Both the position numbers and the translations under genes were made by a program. From positions 4,466,501 through 4,530,500 of the forward strand of contig OU015660.1 in the NCBI GenBank assembly GCA_907165275.2: DNA of 64,000 bases. The letters run 5' to 3'. This DNA is from Zygaena filipendulae (taxonomy: Eukaryota; Arthropoda; Insecta; Lepidoptera; Zygaenidae). A model generated the notes under the pieces. The model saw only the letters and a list, made by a program, of their open reading frames with translations, searched no databases and was not told the DNA's origin. How positions within the stretch are numbered: the stretch's first letter is position 1; each line of letters opens with the position of its first letter. Shown here one piece after another: positions 1 through 14,260 of the stretch.

Positions 1-3000
1 GTCATCAGTCTCTGTGTAGTGTATTCTACGAGCAAAGTTCTGTTTTTGCACATCCCAGAACCTTTAATTAAAACTTTAGTTTTCTCTCTGATTTTATGAA
101 TAGAAACTCTTTCCCGGGCTACGCCTGTATGAAATTTAGGATTATAAATAAGTATTAAACGTAAAAAAAAAAAGTTAAATAAAATAATATTAAAAATTTC
201 ATGTTCTTTTGTCGTGCGAACTATAAATACTTAGGTGCAAGTTATCTTACATTTACTGCCCCGAAGTAGTTTACTAAGCGAACCGGTAACAACATAGCCT
301 CTCGTAGGAAGTGAGATTCAACAACCTTAACATAAGATATAAGAAAATATGTTGTGTGATTAAGTTTGATTTATAATTCTCTACCACCATAAACATTAAT
401 TGCGGTTCTTAATTGAAGTTTAATTTAATAATTCATTGATTTAAGTCGTTCGTGAGACTATGCTTGCCTTTATAGTTATCTAACGATCTATTTCCCTTTT
501 AATCTTGATGATTTTTTTTTAGTAAGTAGTTATTATATACATATTTTTGAGTGATTAAATTTGAAACTAAGTTTATCAGCATATATAATTATGAAACTTA
601 AGATCATAAAGTCACTTGTAGTTGTAGTGAAAGTATTGTGTTATTTTAAAAACATATTCCACAGTTTAATCTAGTCTTAAACAGTCAGCTAAACCTAAAA
701 AAAGAACTAAGACAATAATACTTTGGATTCGTTCTTCGAAATTAATAGCCGTAGAATTACCTTGGAGGACGCATGACGTGAGGCCGGTAATAATTTGAAA
801 AATATCGCCCAATAAATGATGCTATAAATTAAATTTAATAATACGTACGCCTCATACAACGGCATCATGTGCGGAAAGCTAATTGAATATTAATTTCCTA
901 ATAAATCTGGTTGAACGAGTCTCTTTTCGACGTCTTTTATTTATAACTTAACTAGAGAACTTGGTTTCGGACAGTTCGATTTCTGATCATACCTACAGGT
1001 AAAGGTGCTAAATAGATGCTTTTATTAACAGATTCAAAAAGTGTTTGCTCGCGTGTACCTAATTCGCTTGTCTGTCAGAAACTCTTGATTAACTGACTTA
1101 TTTACACATAAATTCTATTCAAATTAAATTATGAAATATTTTTAGCTTTTTATCTTGTCCGAATACACTTGCTTGTTTGCTTAGTTATAAAATGTTAGAT
1201 AACTGATAAATGTTATTAACGAATTAAACACTTGAACGCTATGAAAAAAAATATTTATTAAACAATCTAAATATAGGTAGGTACCTAAAGTATCTAAAAA
1301 AGAAGCAATTTCAAAAATAATGATTTAAATTCAAAATGTTTTAAGTTAAGCAATACAAGTATATATTATTATATAGGTAGGTACATTATGGGCATTACCG
1401 CTTACTGAGATCATTACAAACATCTTCCGTTTCACGTAATTTATTACTTTTATCTCGAGCACAGTCGCGGTCAGTGCGCGCAAACAAACGACATCTCCGA
1501 CAAAAGACAAATCGACCGATTCACAAGACACTACCTGTCCGTGGTGGGTCCCTTCCATGCAAATTTCCAACTTTTTTTGCAATGAAACAATCAGTCATTA
1601 TCACTCGTTTAAAAGAGAGTAAAAGTATAATAGAAGAGTTTCAATTGACGCCACATTAGTACATTAATTACTGTGACATTGTGAAGAAATGCCTTTGGAA
1701 ACTTTCCTTGGGCAGACAATGGTGACAACGCGTCCGACGCCAGGAGAAAAAAATTGGTGGAGAAATATTTGAATGCAGTTTGACCTTGAGTCGTGCACGC
1801 AAACTCTGCAACAGCGTTTTGTTACATTTGGTCGAATTCGCACAACTAGCATGATTTATGAGTTTCCTAAGCGATGTGCTTTGTAAATGTTGAAGTTGAG
1901 TAGCACCGTGTTTTAAAAAGAATTTCAGACTTTAAAACATGCTAACCAACGCACAAAACAACAACACTAACACCAACGTGTCTCTTTTTTCCCCAGCATT
2001 CCCAAAATCAATAAGTGAACAAAAATCTAATAGAAAACATCCCAAATAAACAGATAGGTACTAGATTCTAAACAAAAGATTTTTGAATGTAAATAGAGGT
2101 TACAATGGGCTAAAAATAGATCATGATATCATAAAAGAAGCTACGCAATTTGGCTATCAAGTGTGGGACTAGAAACCAACTCCCGATGTTCAAATAACTA
2201 CACTACGCAATGTATATTGATATAGTTATCCAGTTGCATGAACTGAACTTTAAAAACATGTTAAGATTAATCTAAGGCTAGATAACACAGGCCACTACAC
2301 GGCAAGCGCGGCTCCGTTGAAAGAAATCTCCATACAAAACATTACTCGGGCGTGCTGAGCGATTTATGCGACGGACCGTGGCTCGTGAAGTACAACGCGC
2401 TACTTTTATTGTAGGTATTATCGTAGTGACATCGACTAATTTGCCAGTCGACTGATGGGCCCAATATTGGGCCTACCTAAATTAATTTAAGATTTTTAAA
2501 TTAACAACTGAATCAATTCATCATCGCGTAGGTAACAATGTATTTCAGACAGTTGAAATAGGGCAGCGACATACTAAAGTAGTTAATTTTAAAGTATAAA
2601 CACTTATTTGCAAATAGAAATTCTAGTTCCGAAATCCTTTGTAATTTAAAATAAGAAAAACTGCATAATTTATTTGAATTATATCTACCTAGAACATTTT
2701 AATAATATGAAGTGAATCTTCTTTGTACCTATACGGTAGACGAAAAAAGAGAAACGTTATGAGTTACGAGTAACGTATTTTTTTGTAATGTTGTGATCGG
2801 AAGAAACCTTTAGGTCGAGAATGACCACTTTCCTAAAATGTCCAACACGACGTGTCCGCGCGGCTAGCGATACCTGCGTGTGTCAGTTCCAGTCATCGGT
2901 TGTTCCTAGGACTTTTTGTTAGATTTGGGACGACTGGCAAAGTTTAATTATTTATTAGGTAGGTAATTCAATTTGATCAATTGTTTCATTTTATCTATTA

Positions 3001-5980
3001 CCTAATTAACGTTACAGTTCAATAGAAGAGCAAATACCTACACCTATTGCAAATATGATACTTCGACGACTAATAGATCAATAGCTGAGGATTACGGAGA
3101 TTACAAGATCTTTATACTGGATTTTAATCTTAGCGTGTGGATTAATTTAATCTGCATTTCTGCGTACACGCCGGCCCTGCGCGGGAGCAGCCGCGTCCCA
3201 GCGACTGACATCGTCACGTCAGGAACACACGCGCGCCACGTATCACTCCACCGGGCCGACAGCGCGGTATATCGCGATGGTATTTTACATCAACACCAAA
3301 AACCAAGTTGTCTGTGTAAACGAGTATGATTTACCAAGAATTATTATTTCAGCAACGGTAGTAGGGGTGTGATGAAAAGTTTGAAATTACAAAATTTTGC
3401 ATCACTTAATTTTCATCATCAACTTTTCGCTTGGAGTAGGTAATGCAGAAAGAAAGTACATATTATATTATAATTCAATCATATTGTGTCGTAGGATAGT
3501 GGGATTACAAAAACACTTTTTTGGGATACCTACTCTCAAAAACTAAGTAATGTAGGTGAAGAACCAGTAGAGTATAAGTTAGATGCCTAATGTTCCTAGG
3601 ATTATCCCAAAGATCCTATTATTTCACGTAATAATGTAATTAAAACTACTTAGTGGTAATTAAGCATGTATCTACCTACTTTGAAGATATAAAATAGTTA
3701 TGCATCAGGGCTATGTATTATGAAGCAAACAGTTTGTTTTAAATAAAAGAACAATATTGAAGGAAACCTATTATATTATTAACCTATTTCAAGAAAATAA
3801 TTTAAGTATATTATTATAGGTAACAAAAAGGAATCGTTTCAACTCTTGTTGAATTTCAAGAATTCAAGAAATCCAAGAGAGAGAAACAACAAAAAACACT
3901 CATAGAGATATTACATTAGCTTCTTTCAAAATTCCGTTCGTAATTGAAGTACAAAAACAAATAAATGTGCGAAATTAGGTAAGTAGGTACGTTTGCGTCG
4001 AGACCAATAGAGAAACTACTTGGTAATGTGGTGATGAATGCCGTTCTATGCCTATTAATTCTATGCAAACAATACACGCAAACATTTTTCAGAATCCATC
4101 ATTTTACGAGCAAAAGTAAACGTAACCACTTGGAAGACTTCATAATGAATGAAATTCATGTAAAAAGCATATTCATTGAGTGCAACGTACGAATCGTCGA
4201 GTAATTTCGTAAGATATACCTACCATATATTTTATATACACCGTCCGACGAGTATATTCACCGTGACATGGACCGAGTGGCTCAAGACCGCCTGTTCGTT
4301 ACATTTCAAAACAAACTTTTCCCACTTCGCCTACGTCACTTTAGGCGTGTGTTGCTCGCGAGATCTCTCATTTGTTTATAAGTATTTTGACCGGCGTTCA
4401 ACTCGATTGTACATAGTTTCAAGATACACGATGTTGCTAATATAAATTAGTTATACGTTAATCGTTATTAATTCTTTATCGATCTATATCGGTATTCGAT
4501 GCAGGAAAATTTTATTTGTTGGTAGGTAAGTACATAGATATAGACGCATGATTCACAACTCTCAATTTCCATAAGAGTTCATTCACATTTTAATCGTCAT
4601 TAAATGCTATTCTCCTTCTTCTGCTATTTTTTTCTTCTGCGACTTTTTGCTACTAAAAAGTCTGACATTGATCAATATTTATACTTTAGTTTTACCTAAG
4701 TAGGTAGGTACCTATGTTTTTTGAGAAAAATAGGTTTTAGTACTAAAATATCAGTGTCTTTTCTTCCAATTTTCGAATGACGATGATTGATTTTCAATAG
4801 TTCAAGAAAAACAGGTCTTTAGCAGGTACCTACTACATGAAACTCTAAAAAAGGCATTTAACCTACTTCCAAAAAAATATTAGTGTTTTTTTCGAATACC
4901 TAGATACATTTACGAATAATAGATATACCTAGGTACATCAAATATTTCCGTTCTCTTTTGGATTAATTCACACCTTACGCACGGACAGCTCAAAGGAAGG
5001 GTGGTAATTTTATTAAGCGCGTATTCATAGCGTTGTTGGAATAAAAAAAAGTTAATTATGAATTGAACATTAATATCACCACCTAACGTATTCCCCAGAG
5101 CTGTGGGCACCGGCTAGATGCATTAATCATTCATGTAACGACGTGTTTAGAACTAACGTCAGAGTAAGTCATTTAGCAAAGGAAAAATATGCCGTGACAA
5201 CTACTTAATAATCATACTAGGTACCTATAGGTTATAATCTTTGTTTAATCTATCTCCGTTGATGATCCAGAAGCAGTTTTTTCATTAAAGGAGATTTAAG
5301 TTGCTTATTTAGTTAGGTAGGTATACTAACAAATTATAAAATGTAATACACAATAAAATTTTAAAATACCATAAACTTTCCAAAATTTTAGTGTTTATTT
5401 TTGCTTCTAAATACCTAAGTGTCAATATTAGTAGTTTTGTTGTTTGCTTCCATGATAGAAGTTCACATAGTTTGTAGAATCCACGTCACTAACTCATTCC
5501 TATCTAACCCTTTTTTAATTACAATCTACTTTCTTTAAATTAAATCTACTTTTTAATAAATAAATCTAGATGGCGTAACAACCATGATCAGGACGATTTG
5601 GTTACATACTAGTCTTTAAACGAGTATCTGAATATACATTAACAGGTAACTCAGTACCAATGGGTACGCAAGAGTGCACGTGCGCTGACCACGCCCAGTC
5701 CTGCTGATAATAATTAACCAATTATGGAATGACAACCCATCGCCGCCATTTTAATTGGCTCGCAATCGTTATGCATTGATCAATAAATCTATGCAGTATT
5801 TAGATTGCTTTGTTTTGCAAATGAACCTACTTATTGCGGGTCTTACAGCCACCCACTTTAAAAAATATATTATCTTCCAAGATATATATTATATATTTCA
5901 TATTGCCCAAGTTTTCAACCACTTCAATTAATATGGGAGTTTCCTATGGAATTGCGTGAAATCAATTCTTATACAGACTG

Positions 5981-6240
5981 TCCCGTAAATCGACGTCAAG
6001 CCAGAACCAGGTGATAGACTAAGTCATAACAGCTGTTAACAGAAAAATATAAAAATCTTTGCTATGCCTATTTAAAAAAAAGGACAGCCATTAAAAACTG
6101 ACAAAAGCAATAATTTTGAAAACTTCATTGGCAAAAACTTAAATTTTAAGCAGTAGTTTTCAGAAACACTATTCAAGGTTACACAATAAGAAGAAAATTT
6201 TAAAAAAGTTAAGGTTTGTAGCAACAGGAGTTAAAGAATT
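5981..6240 (+). repeat. Dispersed repeat 'cgtaaatcgacgtcaagcc', copy 1
   Basis: TCCCGTAAATCGACGTCAAG through AGCAACAGGAGTTAAAGAAT. The first 180 bp match 52886-53062 at high identity, and the last 95 bp match 53139-53221 in reverse. It is non-coding. Confidence 0.7.
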
Positions 6241-7176
6241 TCAGGAGTTAAATTTTAAAGATTATTTTTTTACCTTTTTCTCCTACCTATAAACTAGGTA
6301 TCCTACATAGCCTAGAAACCTACCCAATTTCAGCTGCATTGATCAAGAACTATCGAAATTTATAATTATGTAAAAAGAACCGCAATACTTTTGGATTAGC
6401 ATATTTATGAATTCACGCATCAATATTTTGTAAACATTAGGAATAATTCTCACATTTATTTTCATGAAACACGAAACAACGTGTCTGTATCAATTAATCA
6501 AGCGATCAATCTGTTATTGGCGTTTTAATTGCACAATGTTTATTGCGCTTTAAAAGCTAGGGAAACGAAAACGCAACGATATATTTTTTTCCATATAATC
6601 ATTAATAACTGTCGGTTTGTTTCCTCGACGGACGCAGTTCGCCCCATTGTGCGGTTCTTTGGGGTAGTAGCACTGTGCCAAGCCTCAACTATGCCGCTTA
6701 CTAAACTGATCGAATTAAACGCAGAATAATTATTGCTTACGATTTAGTTTTTGTTTTAAAAATAATCTCCTATACTTAAGGAAATTTTATGCATTTTAAC
6801 CTTACCAACTAGCTCAGTCTTAAATGTTGCAAGAGACAGCATTCGTTTAAAAATACCTATCTTTGTTTTGCAAATACTTAAATTCGAAAGACATCATTAC
6901 GAATATAATATATAAACAAACTTGTAACATTAAGTTATATACTAGACAATTGATTTTATAGGTATCCTACTTCTATTATACTTTTTATACTGTAAATCTC
7001 TATACCTTCACCTAAACATCTAGTTCTAGCCAAATGTTTATCACATAAATTTTCAGCGTCAAGCGAACCTGTGACATCTGACATAGCAGTCAAATTTACT
7101 AATCATAACGGTAACCAAGCAATGCAGTAGGTACTTATATAGTATACAACTAATACATACCGGTTAAATAGTATAA

Positions 7177-7213
7177 TAAGATAGTATAGATAGGTACCAT
7201 CTATACTATCTTA
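7177..7213. repeat. Perfect hairpin, 15-bp arms
   Basis: TAAGATAGTATAGAT and its exact reverse complement around AGGTACC. It is intronic in Scr and may be a small duplicated inversion. Confidence 0.85.
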
Positions 7214-7924
7214 CCATTAAATACACTAATGTGAATACATGCAGCCTGTAGTGTATAGGCAGTCACATATTGAGAAGTGAACCAATAAGTATTGATCAGG
7301 CGTAGTTGAAGAATTAATGAAGTGGCCACGTCGACCCCTGTCACCGGCTGACGTCACGCGTCCTCCTGCCAAACTCCTGACTCCATGTAAACATGCCCCG
7401 CGAACTCGACCCGCTGTCGGAATGTCTATTAGAAAACGTGTTGACTTTTGACGAAATTTTCTTTGTTACAACAACCCTCGCAGTAGGCAACGTTAATACG
7501 ATACAACTTTTGTAAGTATAAAGCAAAGTCTCCTATGAAACAATGTTTTTTTTAATATGTGACCAGGACAAGGAAGAAGAAGAAAGAAAAGATTATTTCT
7601 CAAAAATTTGTCTATAAACTAGCCCGAAGCAAAGCGAAAATAATTCCTATTAGGTACTATTTTTTGCTATTTTAATATTTATTTATTTGACCAAAACAAA
7701 TGGAGCATACAGTGTATCGCTAAATAACAAGTTAATCTCACATTAAAAATAAACTAAGTAACGTTTACGTGTTGTTAAACACTTGTAAGTAACAATAGTT
7801 TTCGCTATCGCCGAGGTTGGGAGGCGTAGAATAAAGTACAATGCTAAAAGCTGTCAATTAATATTAATTACTTACTGATCTATGCAAAACCTGGACGGAC
7901 ACAATTTCATCAAAACTTTACTAA

Positions 7925-9000
7925 AAGCGACCAAGTTCGAGTTGGACTCGCCCATGAAGGGTTCCATAGCAGCAAGTAACATAATAATATAAAAGTTCTT
8001 GTAGTTCGTTGTAACTTTGATCGACGTTTTAATAATAGTATATTTATTTTGCGGTTTACGATTTATGACGTATTAAAAAAAACTACTTACTAGATTACTA
8101 GATTACTAGATTTTTACTTACTAGATCTCGTTCAAACCAATTTTCGGTGGAAGTTTGCATGGTAATGTACATCATATAGGGTAAAACCAGGATAGTTGCC
8201 CCGATCGTAATTACTCTAGTTTCGCAGATGAATCGCGTGCTATTTTATTTATCTATCAAAAGACTTTACAACTACTATTAAGTAGACCGCGTCTCATGTC
8301 TCTGTGCGATTGCACGGGAACGCAAGGTGCGATCAAAAATTTTTCGGGATAGATGCCTTGTTTCACCGGCGGGTCGTCTATCCTAAATGTAATTTATATG
8401 GACTAGACAACTATCCCATATATGGGATAGATGTCACAAAAAGTAGAGGTCCGTAGAAATCGCTAATACTCTGGAAATTTCAAAGATAATGTCTTTTACA
8501 TTTAATAAATTTGTAGATAAAGAACCAAAGTACTTGCCAGTTTAAAAAATAAAATATTTTGATTTATGTACTTACTGGGAGATATGAAATGATTTCGAAA
8601 AGTGTGGCAACTATCCGGGTTTTACCCTATTTTTTTAGTTTTATCATTCTCTTATTTTAGAAGTTACAGGGGGGGAGGATACACATTTTACCACTTTGGA
8701 AGTGTCCCTCGCGCAAACTATTCAGTTTAGAAAAAAATTATACTGGAAACCTCAATATCATTTTTGAAGACCTATCCATAGATGTATCCACACGTATGGC
8801 TTTGATAAAAAAAAATTTTTGAATTTCAGTTCTAATTATGGGGACCCCCAAAAATTTTCTATTTTTGTGTGAAAATCTTAACGCGGTTCACAGAATACAT
8901 CTACTTACCAAGTTTCAACAGTATAGGTCATATGGTTTCAGAAAAAAATGGCTCTGACATGACGAATCCATAAGGGTTCCGTTTTTTGCCATTGCCAAAA
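7925..9000 (+). repeat. Old dispersed lepidopteran repeat, split by a MITE
   Basis: It begins near GAGTTGGACTCGCCCATGAA and ends near AAGGGTTCCGTTTTTTGCCA. I recall both as parts of a repeat that is very common in moth and butterfly genomes. The middle (TTCGGTGGAAGTTTGCATGG, CTCGCGCAAACTATTCAG) is in the same order as in that repeat, but is interrupted at 8177-8629 by the MITE listed separately. Its class is not known to me. The identification is from memory and should be confirmed against a repeat library. Confidence 0.6.
8177..8629. mobile_element. Non-autonomous TA-flanked DNA transposon (MITE), 453 bp
   Basis: The terminal inverted repeats are 22 bp with one mismatch: 8179-8200 reads GGGTAAAACC then AGGATAGTTGCC, and 8606-8627 is its reverse complement with one change. 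TA dinucleotides flank both ends, fitting a Tc1/mariner-type target duplication. An internal palindrome (TATCCCATATATGGGATA) lies near 8412-8430. There is no coding capacity. Confidence 0.8.
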
Positions 9001-11239
9001 TTGATCTTCAACTACTTACATTACGTAAAATACAGTTTTCTCACGGATTTATTTATTGCTACATGATTGTTACCCAATAATTAACTATAGCAGGGAATAG
9101 ACATTTTAGTAAATCAATTTTGAAATAAAAAAAATGATACCTTCACATAGGTTGAGCAACTGGCAAAGGTCACATCACTATAGTTAAGAATAAATTTAGT
9201 TAATAGTAAGGTAAAAAACTTTATTACGATTCAAGCAATATTGTAGAGCTCGAAACCTACCTAATTTTTGGTGGGAGCAAAACACAAATTTAAACAGCTA
9301 TCAAAAATTTATTATAAGTGTATAAATACCTACTTCTTACTTATCTATGAATATTTATCAAAAAAAAATCTAGTTTTAAACATATTACTAGCGCTTTAGA
9401 TATAAAGAAAAACTTTTAATGATTTTCTACATCAAAAGTCTTAACAAAAATCTCGTATGAAAAGTTGCGCTTTAATACTAACAACTTAAAAGTTATTTTT
9501 CAATGAACTATAAGTTTGTGTCTATACGACCTTTTTGCAACTAGATTGCTTTAAGAATCTCTAGACTATTTAAATTCCTTTTCGGTTCGTTGCTTCGCTG
9601 CTTTATACGACGCCGTTAATTTCAGCAAAATTGAATAAGGACTTACTAGATGTGTATTGATTTTCTATCTTATATAATCCTATACCCTAATCCTATAAAT
9701 ATAATAATATATTTATCAAAATCAATCAGTACTGATGTTTAACGTAGGAAAAAAAAACTGTAGTTGAAGACGAATGTTTTTCAGTGGTTTTCAATGTTAT
9801 CTAATTACTTATTTAATAAAATTTTGAAAAATTGAGTTTATTTGTTTATAGAAAAAGATGGGGTTTAGTATAATGTTTACGCATGGTGTAACTGTTACCT
9901 ATCTATATTTCTGCATGTTCACCATCACTTACAGGATGGATGTTAGTAAAACTTACTTTATAGTTTATAATGTGATCCCGATTTACCATTCTAAATAGGT
10001 ACTTTTTATTTTAATGCATAAAGAGTTCAAGAGAGAGTGCAACATTTGCAAATGAAACCGGGTCAGCAGCAGGTTAATACCTACTAAATTTAATTATCGA
10101 CTTCTAATGAAGATCATTTGCATTGTGCACGCGTTGACAGATGTTTTGACAGCTCCAAAATTAATTGTGACATTACACTGTCGTTAGGGCATCGCACAGA
10201 ATGCTCTTCCGTTTCCACATCATTAATAAAATGAGCAATAGTCGAAATATTTATCAATGGCATAATCGATACAGAAACAATTATAACCACATCCATCAAA
10301 ATTCTAAACTTCGCTCTTGCATCGAAGGTGTTAGGATTCTTTCGATCGAACATTGAAAAATGGATCTATTTGCCCTAATTATAGAGTTTAAATTCAATTT
10401 ACAATGGATATCATAGTTCAACAAAGTTAAAACAGACTTTATTGTTACGGACTTAAGACATGTTTCATAAAAATCGTTAAAAATGTAGTACAGTCAAAAT
10501 CGAATAACATTTGGATTCCTATCTTTGTTCTGTCACAGGGCAAGAACGTCAAAGTTTGAAGCGAGGATCGGATCGTAATTAATAGTCGATGATACGGGAG
10601 TATCGTAAACAAAAGCGGTGATAAATGGATTAAAGTCTGATATCAGATAATACCGTCTGTGTGTTGTAAATCGTACTTTCGTAATCGTTGGTCAGTTTTC
10701 GGTCATTTAAAATGGCTGACTATTACACAGAAGTACATTTATTCTTTAAAATAATAATAACACCTGGTCACAAACAAACTCAGCTTGTATTATGTCCTTT
10801 GACTTAGGGTGTAAACACAAATGTTTATAACATAAATTTATCCCTAAGCGGCAATAAAACCTGCGACGCGTGACGTAATAGTTCGCTAATTACTAGACCG
10901 TCGGTGCTGTTATCAATGATGCGGTGTGCGTGAAAAATCTGCATTGTTTATTGTTTTATGTAAGTAACGTTTATGTAAATAGTATTTTTGATGTTTCAAA
11001 AGTGTCTTTTAATGATACTTAACTTCTTTAAATTGATAGTGTGGGGGTTATATTTTTGTCATTTGAACTCCGTGGTTTCATTCTCGTGAAATTTGAAATT
11101 CTGATGGGAATTTTTCTATTTGATACTACACCTAAATTCGTTGCGTAGATTAGAAAAATAAGCGGTTACACAATATGATGCGAAAAGCGACTTTGTCTTA
11201 TACTTTTTAATAGGCAATAGATAAATAATCCTTATCTAC

Positions 11240-11347
11240 TAATATTATAAATGCGGAAGTTAAAAAATATAGCGTATTACTTCTATCTCGGAATATCCAC
11301 GGGATCTCCAAAATTAACGCGGGTGAAACCATGGGAAAGAGCTAGTA
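11240..11347 (+). repeat. SINE-like repeat fragment
   Basis: ACTAATATTATAAATGCGGA to GGTGAAACCATGGGAAAGAG and CTAGTA; internally deleted relative to the copy at 23083. Confidence 0.6.
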
Positions 11348-14175
11348 ATAATAGCAATTAAAAGCTTGCAATTAATAGAGGAATTCACCTTTCAAATTCT
11401 AAAGGCCTCAATAGCATATAGAAGTAAGCTTACATAAGAACCCATTTCTGAATTACAGCACTTAACTGATTTGATCCAGTTTCACGTCTTAATATTCTTG
11501 AGTACTTACCTACCTAGAGTTGTAATAGTACTTTTCTAAGGCAACATCTTACGCGTCTGATATATTATTATCTTTAAATTTAGAAGGCCAATAAAGGTTA
11601 AGACATTTACAGGAGAAAATTACTTTCACAGGATTCCTTTGGAGAAATGTAAATATTCACTTCTTTACAGCACGGTGTAATAGAGGCCGGACAAGCTATA
11701 TAGGTAATAATTCTTATATCACTCTTTAAAGCAGCAAGAATTAATGACATATTGACTGTCAAATACTTTTATACGTTTGAGGCGTGACCCACATTGTTAC
11801 AAGCTGTCATTAGAATATGATTTGAGTTTATACACTATTATTGATTATGCTTGACAATAATTTGTTGATGCGCCTTTGTTTTGTGGGAATGAGGCCTCAG
11901 AATTTAAAACTGGCTAATACATTGTGGTAGAGCTTACAAATAAATTGAATAGATATATTATATATAAAACAAATACCAAAAAAAAACGATGGAATGACTC
12001 ATTCCTCAAAAAACTATTATGGTAACATACCTACCTATAATATTATTATTATCACGAATACTTATATGTATAAAGAATAATTTTAAATATCTAGCCAATG
12101 TAGAGTCAGCTTGATATTTGTGATATTAAATTACCAAAAAATACACAGCGTGTGAACTATACCTACCTACAGCAATAACTCGCTGACGATACCTCAACAC
12201 GTGTGGTTCCGAAATCAAATTAAAATCATGTTTGATAAGATCGAGTGGCGGTTATGGAAATTTATGACTATATTACCTGTGCCCGCGCATCGGACCCGAC
12301 AAAAACCAGCGCTTGACTCCGCAATTATTTATGGGGTCCACAAATGATTATAGTTTACGACCGTTTGCTGTACGGCGCCCTAGGCCGAGAACAGAAGTTC
12401 TGCGGAAACCATGGCAATTAAAAAAAACTTTCAATTTATCTCATCGGCTGCAAAATTATTTGTCACTAGAGTCGTGCTCTGAGCTGTGCGTACTCACCCA
12501 ATTCTTGGCTGCAGATATTTTTTTAATAATTAAAGAAAACTAGCTAACATTGTGGAACAAACGATAGAAAACAACTAAAAATAAACGAAATCAAGCGAGA
12601 AATAAAAGTGAGGCGGCACACAAAAATGTATTCACGGCAAAAGTTAACATAAATAAATCAGTCAGATGACAATTTAAAGTGGTTAACCCACTAACTGTGA
12701 CCATTTTAGATACTTTGATCAGATCTTGTCGAAACCGAAGTCGTTGTGGAAACTGTGAACACATTTCTATTTTATTGCATTGCAATTAAGGTCGCTAATC
12801 GTGTGTGTCAAACTGAAACTAGTGGGTATTTATTCTAGTCTTTATAGTCGCCTTTAAGATTTATGTTTTTATTTATAAATTTAATGACACAGTGTGGGTA
12901 ATCGACGTTATGGTAATTAAACAACTTTAAATTAAATTTTATTTATCTGTTTACTGCGCTACCTATATATATTTCGCAATTTATTATTGGAACAAAATGG
13001 AATAGGTTTAGATTAATTGTATTAGTTTCGTTCACATTAGTTTTGAAACGTGATTTAAAATATTTCACAGTTGCTATTACGTATCTCACAATTGCAAAAC
13101 TAACAATAAAATTTGACTCTACATCATATTACCTATTTCAAGTAACTTATAATTGTAATATCCCCAAGTTAAATCCCAGTAACAAATATAATGCCAAATG
13201 CAAAAAGCAGCTGGCGCCAATACACCGTCTCCACACTTCTACTTTACGATCTGTTAAAATACCGACTTCGCTGTCCAAATTAACACGAAATAAAAACCGA
13301 AATCGATCGCCAACAAAAAAAAATAAGCGAAGGTACAAGATAAAAGCTTAAAAAAGGTCCACGTCAAAACATTTGATTGTATTAATATTTATAGGCATCG
13401 TACCGCCGCAGGAAAGTCGGGTTTCGAGATGGAAGTGAAAAAAAAAGTTTATCAGCCCGTTTAGCTTTTAAGGAAACCGCGAATCTTTTGTTAAGCGTTA
13501 TTTATGGATGTGAAAACAATTGCAGTTGAACTATTATATCATATTTGACAGCAATAACTGTATTATATCCGTTTACCTCATTATATGATGAAGTCGTTCA
13601 CTTTATATTTGGCATTTTATAACAATAGTTCATGGATGTCGGTCGTATTGTGGCAGTGGTGACTTAATTTGATAATATTTTGTCGAATCCAAGCATTCGT
13701 GAAGGCATTGAAATGTTTAATATTGGGATTAAAAAAAAAGCTTTAAGTGGGATTGAATATCCTTAACCCTTTTATTACATAAACTAAAATTAGGGATCTT
13801 AAAAATATCACATAATCATTGAAAAAAAAAAGTAGTTTAAGGTAAGTTAAACTTATAGAAACTCTACAAAGCTTATGAAGACTGGTGTAGAAAAAGATGG
13901 CGCAAGCTGCTTTTTAAATATGTAGTGCCTCACACAAAGTGAAAAATACTCGTATTTATTTAGGTTAGTTCTCTTTCAAATATGTTTTTAGAAAATTGAC
14001 GTTAGCAAATCTAAATATACCTAAATTAGCTAGTTTAAGTGTCATTCATTAGGAACATATTAGTAGAGTGAATTGAATTTCTTCACTAAAGTGTTCCTCT
14101 TAAGTAACCATTGGAACGAAAGCTTGATATGTTTGATTATAATCATTATGACAGCGTTACGAGCACTACTTTTTA

Positions 14176-14260
14176 ACCGACTTCCAAAAAGAAGGAGGTT
14201 CTGCATTCGGCTGTATTTATGTATTTTTTTTTATATATACATAGGTAACTGCGATCCTTA
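14176..14260 (+). repeat. Head fragment of the 'accgacttcc' element family
   Basis: TTTTTAACCGACTTCCAAAA then AGAAGGAGGTTCTGCATTCG and a T-run match the head of the larger copies. The internal units and the hairpin are missing. Confidence 0.65.

Larger units (their letters stand above)
1..7919 (-). other. Intronic DNA of Scr, left part
   Basis: This stretch lies between the Scr YPWM exon and its homeobox exon off the left edge. It is AT-rich with abundant TAGGTA/TACCTA motifs. GC-richer unique patches are seen near 2810-2900, 3150-3290 and 7320-7430. A 16-bp perfect palindrome (GGCCCAATATTGGGCC) lies at 2458-2473. A dispersed repeat lies at 5981-6240. No exon, homeobox or RNA gene was recognised; the short open frames here have no family features. 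Confidence 0.6.

Noticed and set aside
13043..13351. 102-codon Lys/Asn/Thr-rich frame with basic tail
   Set aside because: Overlaps an equal-length frame on the other strand; composition follows local A-richness; non-ATG start.
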